Of a DNA stretch of 19,577 nucleotides, positions 8,641 to 15,605 are shown piece after piece. The stretch's first letter is position 1; each line of letters opens with the position of its first letter. The stretch is taken from contig JAPLHH010000114.1 of NCBI GenBank assembly GCA_026389735.1, positions 1 through 19,577 of the forward strand, read 5' to 3'. Under the pieces are notes generated by a model. The model was not told the DNA's origin and did no database searches. It saw nothing but the letters and a program-made list of their open reading frames with translations. Position numbers and translations under genes: made by a program. The stretch is from Chloroflexota bacterium (GTDB lineage Bacteria > Chloroflexota > Dehalococcoidia > GIF9 > UBA5620).

Positions 8641-9051
8641 TCACGCTTCCAGGCTGAAGAGCGGTCTGGCTCCATCTCCGGCAGAATATTTGTCTCCGGG
8701 GAATACTGCGTGTCCCATCTTCACCTTTTTGCCCATTATATCCATAGTCACCTTATTTGGGTCGACCCCGGTCAGGTTACCCATTATCCACGGCCCTTCG
8801 TCGAGTTCGGCCAGCACTATAACATAGGGGCATTCACCTTCACGCCCCTCTGGAGGCACGAAAACGGTGGTAAAAGTCTGGATTTTGCCCTTGCCGCTTA
8901 ATTCGACGATATCCAGGTCGGTGTCGGCACAATTTCCGCAGACTATTTTCGGCGGCACGGTGATTGTGCCACACTGTTTACACTTTAATCCCAGCAGCTT
9001 GTTTTGCTTAAGCGCCTCATTATATTGTTTAAAATTAAGCTTATGTTCCAC
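8641..9051 (-). CDS. Zn-ribbon/OB-fold protein (DUF35), thiolase partner
   Basis: A 136-residue DUF35 protein: an N-terminal rubredoxin-like Zn ribbon with Cys24, Cys27, Cys38 and Cys41 (KCKQCG...VCGNC), then an OB fold from about residue 50, with FTTVFVPPEG (60-69) and PYVIVLAELDEGPWIMGNL (75-93). In archaea this family bridges acetoacetyl-CoA thiolase and HMG-CoA synthase and shares a CoA site; in other bacteria it accompanies thiolases of acyl-CoA metabolism. The start is GTG, supported by GAAGGAGG with proper spacing. It follows the thiolase gene by 34 nt, a standard operon pair. No HMG-CoA synthase is in the window. Confidence 0.88.
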   Translation of the reverse strand: MEHKLNFKQYNEALKQNKLLGLKCKQCGTITVPPKIVCGNCADTDLDIVELSGKGKIQTFTTVFVPPEGREGECPYVIVLAELDEGPWIMGNLTGVDPNKVTMDIMGKKVKMGHAVFPGDKYSAGDGARPLFSLEA

Positions 9052-9085
9052 TTTTAGCCTCCTTCGGAATTAGACCACAGTTAAA

Positions 9086-10261
9086 TTACCAGCCCCTTTT
9101 GAGGATTATATTGCACAGCGTGCCGCCATCTCCACCGAGTGTGTCGGTCATGCCTATCTTGGCTCCTTCGACCTGTCGCTCACCGCATTCGCCTCTTAGC
9201 TGTTTAACTATCTCGTATACTTGAGCGGTTCCAGTAGCGCCTATGGGATGCCCCTTGGCTTTCAGCCCACCGGAAGGATTTACCGGCATTTTGCCCCCAA
9301 TTTTGGTTTCGCCTTTTTCTATAGCCTCGCCGGATTTGCCAAACTCGAATAAGCCAAGGCTTTCCAGGGCAATGATTGTGGCTATGCTGAAGCAATCGTG
9401 AAGCTCAATGACATCTATGTCCTTGGGGCTGAGTCCGGCCATATCGTAGGATTGCTTAGCTGCCAGTTCCCGGGACCTAATCCGCGGCAGATACTCTTTC
9501 TGGCTGAGCAGGTTGCCGGCTGAAGCTTGACCAACGCCGACGACATAAACCGGCTTATTGGTCAGCTTTTTAGCCTTTTCTTCTGAAGCTAGAACAATTG
9601 CCGAACCTCCATCGGAGAACGGACAGCAGTCGTAGAGCTGGAGTGGCTGGCAGACCATAAAGCTGTTGAGCACATCATCCACAGTTATCTCTTTCTGGAA
9701 GTGGGCTTTGGGATTGCGGGCACCGTAATAGTGGGAATTTATGGTAACCTGAGCCATTTGCTGCTTAAGCCTTTCTAAAGGCACACCATATTTCTTGGCG
9801 TAGAGGTGGCAAAGCAGGGCGAAGACGCCGGGGAAAGTGATTCCGCAGGGGTATTCATAGCGGCTGTCACTGGCCATGGCGAAGGTCCGAGTGGCTAAAG
9901 GCGTCCCCATCTTGGCGGCGGTTTCAGAGCCACCGACCAGAACTATGTCATAGAACCCTGAAGCCACCCACATAAAGGCATCTCGGAAGGCAGCGCTGGA
10001 TGAAGCGCAGGCGTTTTCGTATTTGTTGGCTGGGATATGGAAGGCACCGATATAATCAGCGGCGAAAGCTTGGGGCTGTGCCTGCCCTTCGGCGAAGTCG
10101 CCCAAGGCATTGCCCATAAATAGAGCCTGCATATCCTTCGGTTTTAAATTAGACTCATTTATGGCGTCTATTGCGGCTTCAGCAAATAGCTCTATGGCTG
10201 TCTTGTCCTGCTTGCCGCTGAATTTCGTCATCCCTATACCGACTACAGCTACTTTTCTCAT
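9086..10261 (-). CDS. Thiolase-family acyl-CoA acetyltransferase (SCP2/archaeal type)
   Basis: A 391-residue thiolase-fold enzyme of the branch seen in archaea and SCP2-type proteins. Seen: the nucleophile Cys85 in NACASSSAAF (83-92), the His288 box HDCF (288-291) and NPSGGLKAKGHPIGATG (328-344) with His338. The C-terminal GGDGGTLCNIIL (377-388) carries Cys383. HDCF instead of the NEAF-type motif of classical biosynthetic thiolases marks the SCP2-like branch. It probably condenses or cleaves acyl-CoAs; direction and chain length are unknown. GGAGG precedes ATG at good spacing. It forms a pair with the DUF35 protein and follows a repeat-rich gap. Confidence 0.88.
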   Translation of the reverse strand: MRKVAVVGIGMTKFSGKQDKTAIELFAEAAIDAINESNLKPKDMQALFMGNALGDFAEGQAQPQAFAADYIGAFHIPANKYENACASSSAAFRDAFMWVASGFYDIVLVGGSETAAKMGTPLATRTFAMASDSRYEYPCGITFPGVFALLCHLYAKKYGVPLERLKQQMAQVTINSHYYGARNPKAHFQKEITVDDVLNSFMVCQPLQLYDCCPFSDGGSAIVLASEEKAKKLTNKPVYVVGVGQASAGNLLSQKEYLPRIRSRELAAKQSYDMAGLSPKDIDVIELHDCFSIATIIALESLGLFEFGKSGEAIEKGETKIGGKMPVNPSGGLKAKGHPIGATGTAQVYEIVKQLRGECGERQVEGAKIGMTDTLGGDGGTLCNIILKRGW

Positions 10262-10335
10262 ACGTCTATACCTCCATTCATTACTTTGTCTGCCTCTCCT
10301 TCCTTTCTCTTAATAAAGAAATGGGAGTGCAATGT

Positions 10336-10396
10336 AGAGAGGGGCGAAGCCCCTCTCTAACTTCCCATCCCCCTCTCCTTCCCAAGGAGAGGGGGA
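10336..10396. repeat. Two adjacent GC-rich hairpins between the archaemetzincin and thiolase genes
   Basis: Hairpin 1: AGAGAGGGGC (10336-10345), loop GAA, GCCCCTCTCT (10349-10358), a perfect 10-bp stem. Hairpin 2: TCCCCCTCTCCTT (10368-10380), loop CCC, AAGGAGAGGGGGA (10384-10396), a perfect 13-bp stem. Both are purine-rich on one arm and pyrimidine-rich on the other. On the minus strand neither is followed by a U-run. A decayed relative of hairpin 2 seems present around 12129-12160 (CCCCCGTCAAGGGAGAGG). The rest of the 10262-10422 gap shows only the thiolase ribosome binding site. Confidence 0.85.
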
Positions 10397-10422
10397 TTAA
10401 GGGGGGTGAGGTTGCTAATGCA

Positions 10423-10944
10423 CTATTTTATCAGCTTTGGGCGACATTGACTACAAAATGCTATTTGTTTCCAGTCGGTATCAGCCAGACTGTTGGAAAA
10501 GTGCATTACGCACTTGGCGTTTTTGCAGTGTCCTAAGTCGAAGGTATGTCCCAGTTCATGAACTGCCTCTTTAGCGGCTCTGTCTAGAAACAAGGCATTA
10601 TCCGAAGGCAGTTCGTAAAACTCCTCTCTCAGACGGCATAGAGATATAAGAGCTACGCCGGAGGTTATGTCCGCCTGGCCGAAGACGAAGTTTAGCCCCG
10701 GAGCGTAGAGGTCAACATCAACTATACCCAAGACCTTTTCATCTTTAGCTACGCCCGATTTCTTCAGCTTGGCGAGCAGCTCTGAAGCCAGGTATTGTCT
10801 CCGCTTCGGGTCATAAGCCCGTTCAAGGTTACCAACTTCAAGGTTTATATCTACAGGGCAGCCAAAGGTTTGTTTCAGCCCTTCCTTGAGCTCTTCTAGT
10901 GTGGCACTATCAATGTCGCCTGTGGGCTTGAGGGTTATTTTCAC
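10423..10944 (-). CDS. amzA: Archaemetzincin-family zinc metalloprotease
   Basis: A 173-residue putative zinc protease. The extended metzincin motif is complete: HELGHTFDLGHC, with His129, Glu130, His133, His139 and Cys140. It continues with CVMHFSNSL (145-153), where Met147 is the Met-turn, and FCSQC (163-167). Cys140, Cys145, Cys164 and Cys167 form the second zinc site that defines archaemetzincins. The family is common in archaea and patchy in bacteria; the natural substrate is unknown. There is no signal peptide, so it is cytosolic. The start codon is GTG (AAAGTCAC context reversed, giving GTG AAA ATA ACC). It lies between two repeat-bearing gaps, so its transcription may be separate. Confidence 0.9.
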   Translation of the reverse strand: MKITLKPTGDIDSATLEELKEGLKQTFGCPVDINLEVGNLERAYDPKRRQYLASELLAKLKKSGVAKDEKVLGIVDVDLYAPGLNFVFGQADITSGVALISLCRLREEFYELPSDNALFLDRAAKEAVHELGHTFDLGHCKNAKCVMHFSNSLADTDWKQIAFCSQCRPKLIK

Positions 10945-10975
10945 TTGTGTCGTCTATTTCAGAGATTGTTTATTT

Positions 10976-11039
10976 GTCATTGCGAGGGGTGTATACCCCG
11001 AAGCAATCCCAGAGATTGCCACGCTTCGCTCGCAATGAC
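10976..11039. repeat. Palindromic repeat, ATTGC/GCAAT variant, two inverted half-units
   Basis: An 11-bp perfect inverted repeat bounds the element: GTCATTGCGAG (10976-10986) and CTCGCAATGAC (11029-11039). Each half has its own short stem: ATTGC (10979-10983) with GCAAT (11003-11007), and ATTGC (11015-11019) with GCAAT (11032-11036). The left half also holds a small inner hairpin, GGGGT-GTAT-ACCCC (10986-10999). It occupies the middle of the gap between the THEP1-like and archaemetzincin genes. Sequences of this GTCATTGCGAG...GAAGCAATC type are, to my knowledge, recurrent intergenic repeats in many environmental bacteria. Confidence 0.9.
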
Positions 11040-11061
11040 GGAGGGGAGTTGCTCAAAAATC

Positions 11062-11574
11062 TCATTTCAGCCAGTCTAGTATTTCTCTCAGCACCTGTTC
11101 GTGGTCAGCACGGGTGAGCTGGGCTACCTTTGCCTTGGGGTGGCGTTTTATGTCGTCGGCGAAGGGATGAGGGCTGAGCATGATGGTGCCCAGAACTTTT
11201 TTGCCGCTGTCCATCGCCTTCAGTACGGCGTCTCTAAAACGGGGCGAGAAAAGCTCCATCTTGCCGATTTCGTCAATGACAATTAAATCGCTTTCGTCTA
11301 TCGCCTGATTAATGGCAGCGACACCGACGTTATCTAAATTCTGGACGTCGACGCCGTATTTGCTTACTCGATAGCGGCTGTGACTATCAACATGTGCCAG
11401 TATGGCGTCCTGACCGTCTAAGGTAACAATCCTGAAGCCCTGTCTTGTCCCGCCGCTTCTTATCTCCTCGGTATAAAAGCCGCCAGCTTTGGTTTTCGAC
11501 TTAGCTATCGCCTGTCTGATGACAGTGGTTTTGCCTGTCCCCGGGCTGCCGGTTAAGAGGTAGACATTGGCCAT
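11062..11574 (-). CDS. THEP1-type nucleoside-triphosphatase
   Basis: A 170-residue P-loop NTPase of the THEP1 family (COG1618), best known from archaea and thermophiles and from the human cancer-related NTPase. Seen: Walker A GSPGTGKTT (9-17), GFYTEEIR (32-39), GFRIVTLDG (46-54) and Walker B with the family signature LIVIDEIGKMELFS (97-110). The enzymes hydrolyse various NTPs in vitro; their cellular role is unclear. The ATG comes 5 nt after the stop of the Lys/Ala-rich gene, with no clear ribosome binding site of its own, so translation probably depends on that upstream gene. Confidence 0.9.
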   Translation of the reverse strand: MANVYLLTGSPGTGKTTVIRQAIAKSKTKAGGFYTEEIRSGGTRQGFRIVTLDGQDAILAHVDSHSRYRVSKYGVDVQNLDNVGVAAINQAIDESDLIVIDEIGKMELFSPRFRDAVLKAMDSGKKVLGTIMLSPHPFADDIKRHPKAKVAQLTRADHEQVLREILDWLK

Positions 11575-11579
11575 TAAGT

Positions 11580-12047
11580 CTATGTGGCTTCGGTCTTTTT
11601 TCGGCTGGGCTTTTTCGGCTCTTTTGCCGGTTCTGCTGGCTTTGCCTTAGCCACCTTTGCCTTCGGTTCTTCTGCCTTCGCCTTAGCTGCCTTTGCCTTT
11701 GGTTTAGCGGTCACAGCTTCAGCCGCGGCGACTGCTTCCGTCTTCTTCTTTGTTACCGGTTTCTTCGGCGCTTCCTCTGCTGCTTTTGGTTTAGCTACTT
11801 TTGCCTTAACCGCCTTTGCCCTTGGCTTGGCAGCTACAGCTTTAGCCACGGCGACTGCTTCCGCCTTCTTCTTTGCGACCGGCTTCTTCGGTGCTGGCGG
11901 TGCCTCAGCTACTGCCACAGTCGGCGCGGGTGCGGGCTTAGCAGCCACGCCAGCAATGCCGGCCAGCGCCATCATCTTTCTTCTCTCTTCCAGCTTCTTG
12001 CGGCGTTTGCGATGCTTTAGAATAGCCATTCTTTTACTTTTATTCAT
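11580..12047 (-). CDS. Lys/Ala/Pro-rich repetitive basic protein
   Basis: A 155-residue low-complexity, strongly basic protein. Residues 1-26 form a highly charged start (LKHRKRRKKLEERRK), followed by a short hydrophobic Ala/Gly stretch (27-36). Residues 54-94 and 95-135 are two copies of a 41-residue unit beginning KKPVAKKKAEAVA and KKPVTKKKTEAVA, with a third partial start at 145 (KKPSRKK). Such Lys/Ala/Pro tails resemble histone H1-like bacterial DNA-binding proteins and ribosome-associated extensions; binding of DNA or RNA is inferred from composition only. The start has AGGTGA 7 nt before ATG. Codon-level patterning keeps a long antisense frame open, which is a shadow. Confidence 0.65.
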   Translation of the reverse strand: MNKSKRMAILKHRKRRKKLEERRKMMALAGIAGVAAKPAPAPTVAVAEAPPAPKKPVAKKKAEAVAVAKAVAAKPRAKAVKAKVAKPKAAEEAPKKPVTKKKTEAVAAAEAVTAKPKAKAAKAKAEEPKAKVAKAKPAEPAKEPKKPSRKKTEAT

Positions 12048-12363
12048 CGTTTGTCACCTAATAAAACGAGTTTTTTAAAGTTGCATTGTATTATCGCTTA
12101 ATTAGCCTTAGATTTCAAATTTCACCTTCACCCCGGCCATCCCCCGTCAAGGGAGAGGCTGATTATCTCTTTGTCATGCGAGTCACGGAGTGCCGATGAA
12201 ATCTTGATTTTCCCACGCTGTCATTGCGAGGAGCGGGAGCGACGAAGCAATCTCGACACTTCCCCTGTCATCCTGAGGGAGCGAAGCGACCGAAGGATCT
12301 CATGTGGGGATAAACCGATGGGCTAACGCGCCTTCGGCTGGCAATGACAGACAAGATTTGTCA
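12048..12363. other. Gene-free 316-nt stretch filled with decayed palindromic repeats
   Basis: No coding potential is apparent. From left to right the gap holds the ribosome binding site of the Lys/Ala-rich gene (near 12050), a decayed CCCCCGTCAAGGGAGAGG-type hairpin (about 12129-12160), a degenerate GTCATGCGAG...GAAATCT unit (about 12173-12205), and the well-preserved composite repeat at 12219-12349. It separates the methionine/defence block from the Lys/Ala-rich gene block. No obvious promoter or U-tailed terminator was found on the minus strand. Confidence 0.7.
12219..12349. repeat. Composite palindromic repeat: ATTGC-type ends around an ATCCT-type unit
   Basis: TGTCATTGC (12219-12227) and GCAATGACA (12341-12349) form the outer 9-bp inverted repeat. 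The left unit pairs ATTGC (12223-12227) with GCAAT (12247-12251). A second unit lies inside: GTCATCCTGAG (12267-12277) ... CGAAGGATCT (12291-12300), pairing ATCCT (12270-12274) with AGGAT (12294-12298). The inner unit keeps the frame of the family (GTCAT..-GAG-...-GCGAAGCGA-...-GAAG..-ATCT) but has both stem arms changed in a complementary way. Confidence 0.85.
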
Positions 12364-13395
12364 CTAAGCCCCGTATTTCCCTCTCACCTTGGCTGAAAGC
12401 TCAGCGAGCAATTCCAAGGCGCGGATGGCAGCTTCAACGGACAGGGACGCCAGCGTACAGGATGGGGTTAGCAGGCTCTGGGCAACGAGCTGCTTAAAAG
12501 GTATGCTATCTCGGGTGAATTGCGCCATGGCTTCACCGAGCCGGTCATAGAGGCTGGCTACAGATTCTCCGGCTAAAACCTCCTCTTCGTTGGGGACAAT
12601 ACCCCAGGCGATGCTGCCGCCCCGTTCCAAAAAGGCATTCACCTCAGCCGGATAGCAGCTCAGCGAATCAGCATAGTTATAGGTATCGAAGCTCAGGATG
12701 TCAGTGGAGCTTTTCAAAAGTAGTGACCAGTCGGTGCTGCCGCAGCAGTGCACTCCCTTAGGTCCCGTTATGCCGCTGAAAACCTCTTCGAGCAAAGTCG
12801 TTACTTGCTCATTGGGAATGGCAACGAATGCCGTGCCCAGTGAGGTCAGGTAAGGCTCGTCAACAAAGATGATGGTGTCAGGCGAGACCTGGCGCAGGAA
12901 CCTTTCCTGCCACATGGCTTTCAGCCGCAGAAATTTGGCTAGAGCCTCAGCCAGAAGGTCGTCGTAGAGTATGCCTCGTTGTTCCCTGTCGGTGACACAA
13001 AGCCCCCAGCTGACCGGTCCGGTTATCTGCCCCTTAACCATCTTGGGGTGCCGTTCTTTTAGAGCCAGAAAAGCGTGTAGTCCAGCAGCGTATTCGGCGC
13101 TTATGCCATAGTTGTCAGGATTATTCTCCGAGGCGGCGTTATAAAGCTGCTCGAGCTGGTTATCGAATTCTGCTGTGCGTTCCACGCGGATTTTATCTCC
13201 CTCCAGCACCAGTCCCGGGAAGCTCTCGCTGAACTGGGCGTACATATTCTCCAGATGCGAGCGCTTCGGCAGTTGTGGCCAGGCAGGCAGGTCAGGCAGA
13301 TATTTAGCCACCACAGAACATGCCTCCTTCGGGTCAGTCTGAGGCATGCTCCCTATAGCCGTGGGCAAACAGCTAAATTCGATTTTCGGTGTCAT
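12364..13395 (-). CDS. Core-type MetE-like methionine synthase (UROD/MetE superfamily)
   Basis: A 343-residue zinc methyltransferase-like protein equivalent to the C-terminal half of cobalamin-independent methionine synthase. Such core MetE proteins lack the folate-binding N-terminal half; one from Dehalococcoides was, as I recall, shown to methylate homocysteine from methylcobalamin. Seen: AIGSMPQTDP (13-22), VKGQITGPVSWG (120-131), IIFVDEP (175-181), the zinc pair His216-x-Cys218 in GVHCCGS, and late Cys313 in TPSCTL. The Glu ligand expected between them seems to be Asp237 (LSFDTYNY). I chose ATG 13395 because longer forms run into mtnP with non-family sequence; this leaves 8 nt after the mtnP stop. 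Coupling with mtnP supports a methionine-cycle role. Confidence 0.78.
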   Translation of the reverse strand: MTPKIEFSCLPTAIGSMPQTDPKEACSVVAKYLPDLPAWPQLPKRSHLENMYAQFSESFPGLVLEGDKIRVERTAEFDNQLEQLYNAASENNPDNYGISAEYAAGLHAFLALKERHPKMVKGQITGPVSWGLCVTDREQRGILYDDLLAEALAKFLRLKAMWQERFLRQVSPDTIIFVDEPYLTSLGTAFVAIPNEQVTTLLEEVFSGITGPKGVHCCGSTDWSLLLKSSTDILSFDTYNYADSLSCYPAEVNAFLERGGSIAWGIVPNEEEVLAGESVASLYDRLGEAMAQFTRDSIPFKQLVAQSLLTPSCTLASLSVEAAIRALELLAELSAKVRGKYGA

Positions 13396-13403
13396 CAGAT
13401 TCC

Positions 13404-14267
13404 CTACTTTATATACTTGCCGATGATTGGTGCCAGGTCTTTCTTCACCTGCTCCGGTATAAGCTCCGGAGAGGTGATTATGGCATTTTTGAGGGCGCTG
13501 GCGCAAATACAATTTCTTGTCTTAGGCATACGGGTTATTGTATGCCTCAATAGCCTCTTGACAGTTTCAGTACCTCGCCTTAGATTGTCTATGATCATCT
13601 CTGCAGATACAACCTCGTAGGTCTCTTTCCAGCAGTCGTAGTCAGTTACTACAGCCATGGTGGCATAGCATATCTCCGCCTCCCGGGCTAGCTTAGCTTC
13701 TGGCAAACCGGTCATAAAGATGACGTCAGCTCCCCAGGAGCGGTACAGCTCCGACTCAGCCCTGGTGGAGAACTGAGGTCCCTCCATAACGATGCAGATG
13801 CCGCCGTCATGAGCCCGGATCTCGAGTTTGCGTGCTGAATCATAGAGTACATCGCCGAGGATGGGGCAGAAGGGGTCGGCAAAGGGGATATGCCCGACTA
13901 TGCCTCTGCCGAAGAAGGTATCCTGCCTGAGAAAGGTGCGGTCGATAATCTGGTCGGGGATAACTATATCCAGAGGCCTGATTTTCTCCTGGAGGCTGCC
14001 TACGGTGGCTACGGACAGTATCCATTCCACACCCAGGGACTTCAAGGCGTAGATGTTGGCTTTTGACGGCAGCTCGGTGGGGCTGATGAGATGTCCTCTG
14101 CCGTGCCTGGGGAGAAAGGCAACCTTCACCCCGTCTATCTCGCCCAGAATGATAGCGTCGCTCGGGTCGCCGAAAGGCGTTTTCACCTTTATTTCCTTTA
14201 CTCCGGTCATGCCTTCTAGCTGGTACAGCCCGGTGCCGCCGATAACTCCAACTTTAGCTTCAGGCAT
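13404..14267 (-). CDS. mtnP: S-methyl-5'-thioadenosine phosphorylase
   Basis: Cleaves methylthioadenosine with phosphate to adenine and methylthioribose-1-phosphate, first step of MTA recycling. The 287-residue protein carries GVIGGTGLY (7-15), the phosphate-binding RHGRGH (54-59), EGPQFSTRAES (162-172), MTGLPEAKLAREAEICY (185-201) and TDYDCW (208-213), whose two Asp residues select adenine over guanine-type bases. GLPEA replaces the NMPEA common in MTA phosphorylases, so some shift in nucleoside preference is possible. GGGAGG precedes the ATG, so unlike the two genes before it, it has its own strong initiation signal. It lies 60 nt after the HEPN gene; its product is the substrate of MtnA, encoded on the other side of the defence pair. 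Confidence 0.94.
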   Translation of the reverse strand: MPEAKVGVIGGTGLYQLEGMTGVKEIKVKTPFGDPSDAIILGEIDGVKVAFLPRHGRGHLISPTELPSKANIYALKSLGVEWILSVATVGSLQEKIRPLDIVIPDQIIDRTFLRQDTFFGRGIVGHIPFADPFCPILGDVLYDSARKLEIRAHDGGICIVMEGPQFSTRAESELYRSWGADVIFMTGLPEAKLAREAEICYATMAVVTDYDCWKETYEVVSAEMIIDNLRRGTETVKRLLRHTITRMPKTRNCICASALKNAIITSPELIPEQVKKDLAPIIGKYIK

Positions 14268-14327
14268 TAAATTACCTCCCTGTTGTTGATTCTTACCATA
14301 CGCAGTTACATTTAGTCCTTCTATAGC

Positions 14328-15605
14328 CTATTCCTGATTTTCCTCAGGAAGAGCATATCGCTGAGTTTTTACCCACATCTCCAATTCTTCAACAGTGCTT
14401 AGATTACTTCCCATTTTATCTAGTTTTTCTAGTAAGGCGAATGCTAAGCGGCGAACCAAAATTCCAAAATCATTGATATCACTTAGTAAAACATCCTTTT
14501 CGCCGCCATGCACTATGTCACTGCGCATTCCATAATACTTGCGGATATCCTTATCTACATCTATCCTATCCTCGAGGTTTTGTCCGGCAATGAAGGCTGC
14601 TCTCTCAGCCAGCATAGCTGTAATACCACGAACTTTTAATTCCTCATCTTTTGGTTCACCACCTATAAGTGTTTCTAGAGCAAAGCTAATCTTAGCAAAT
14701 CTAGCGCGATATGTGTCCTGTTTTGTTGATTCGGCTAACCAGTGTATAGCATCAAGCAATTTGTTTTCCATATTGCTAATGGAACCTTCAGTTTTCAGAA
14801 TGAGTTTGTTGATTAGTTCGTAGTGTGACTGCTCTAGCCTTGGCAGGATATCCCTCCGTAGGTCAAGCTGTGCAGTGCCAGTGCCAAGTTTGGTGGTGAA
14901 ACGCCTTTGGTTTATCCTCATCGGGGTAGATGTAGAAGTGGTAATGTCACCAATTGCACCAATTTTACAAGTGTCACCATGATGACTAAAGGGAAAGCAG
15001 AGTATCCTTAAAATATCAAGTGCTAGATCAATCTGAGTTCTCGCATAGAAGAAAGCCTTTAGCCTATCACCGGGAGCGTTAACACGGGCAAATACATGAA
15101 TATCTGTTATATTCAGGGACAGGGCCATATAGTCTTTCTTCCATTGTTCAATGTCGTCCTTTGTGGTGGCTATGAAGGTCACCATGCCCAGTTTAGCGGG
15201 CTCTCCTTCAAGCCAAAGGTTCATTATTGGAAAGTCTATAGTTTGCCGAGCTTCAAATTCTACCAGTTTATTTAGATGATTCCTTGCCTGGTTCATGAGC
15301 TCTTGTTTGCTAAGTTGTTCTGGATTGATTGCCTGCCGTTCAAGAAATTCGTATGTAAGGTTCCGCTCTACTTCGTGCTTTGAAAGCATGTCTGGATTGA
15401 GTTTAAGCAAACCTTGAACCACCACATCAAATATTGTGCGTCCCTTTTGGTAACCAGGATATGAGTCAAAAATTGTGTTGGGTGAATTGCTATTCCACCA
15501 CTTAAAATCATTGGCTGGTCCACCTCCTCTAAATATACCCACTAGCGCGATAAGGTTTTGTGCGAGCCAATCTATCGTTAATTCTGTTTTTTGCTTTTTA
15601 CTCAA
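14328..15605 (-). CDS. Apea-like HEPN-domain protein, putative RNase effector
   Basis: A 425-residue protein whose C-terminal part (about 275-400) reads as an Apea-like HEPN domain: FAKISFALETLIG (303-315), a helix with LAERAAFIAG (332-341), then YYGMRSDIVHGGEK (357-370). The R361-x4-H366 motif is the catalytic signature of HEPN RNases. Residues 1-270 are not recognised; they include an Arg-rich stretch near 229-251 and no membrane segment. The start is TTG, giving an 8-nt overlap with the end of the restriction-modification gene, with AAGGA about 8 nt upstream; the pair is therefore translationally coupled. A hand count of 14641-14700 gives 37% G+C against 58% at 13801-13860 in mtnP. RNase activity and defence role are inferred. 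Confidence 0.72.
   Translation of the reverse strand: MSKKQKTELTIDWLAQNLIALVGIFRGGGPANDFKWWNSNSPNTIFDSYPGYQKGRTIFDVVVQGLLKLNPDMLSKHEVERNLTYEFLERQAINPEQLSKQELMNQARNHLNKLVEFEARQTIDFPIMNLWLEGEPAKLGMVTFIATTKDDIEQWKKDYMALSLNITDIHVFARVNAPGDRLKAFFYARTQIDLALDILRILCFPFSHHGDTCKIGAIGDITTSTSTPMRINQRRFTTKLGTGTAQLDLRRDILPRLEQSHYELINKLILKTEGSISNMENKLLDAIHWLAESTKQDTYRARFAKISFALETLIGGEPKDEELKVRGITAMLAERAAFIAGQNLEDRIDVDKDIRKYYGMRSDIVHGGEKDVLLSDINDFGILVRRLAFALLEKLDKMGSNLSTVEELEMWVKTQRYALPEENQE

Noticed and set aside
11584..12078. Long plus-strand open frame rich in Ala and Phe opposite the Lys/Ala-rich gene
   Set aside because: It is the mirror of a Lys/Ala/Pro-rich coding sequence; repetitive GCC/AAG codons keep the complementary frame open. 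It lacks family-like features.
8515..12349. CRISPR array
   Set aside because: The repeats are inverted, few, irregularly spaced over kilobases and separated by genes; there are no uniform spacers or cas genes.
13396..13512. Upstream in-frame extension of the MetE-like gene to 13512
   Set aside because: The extra 39 residues overlap the mtnP 3' end and do not resemble the family; ATG at 13395 places the conserved AIGSMP region at the usual distance.
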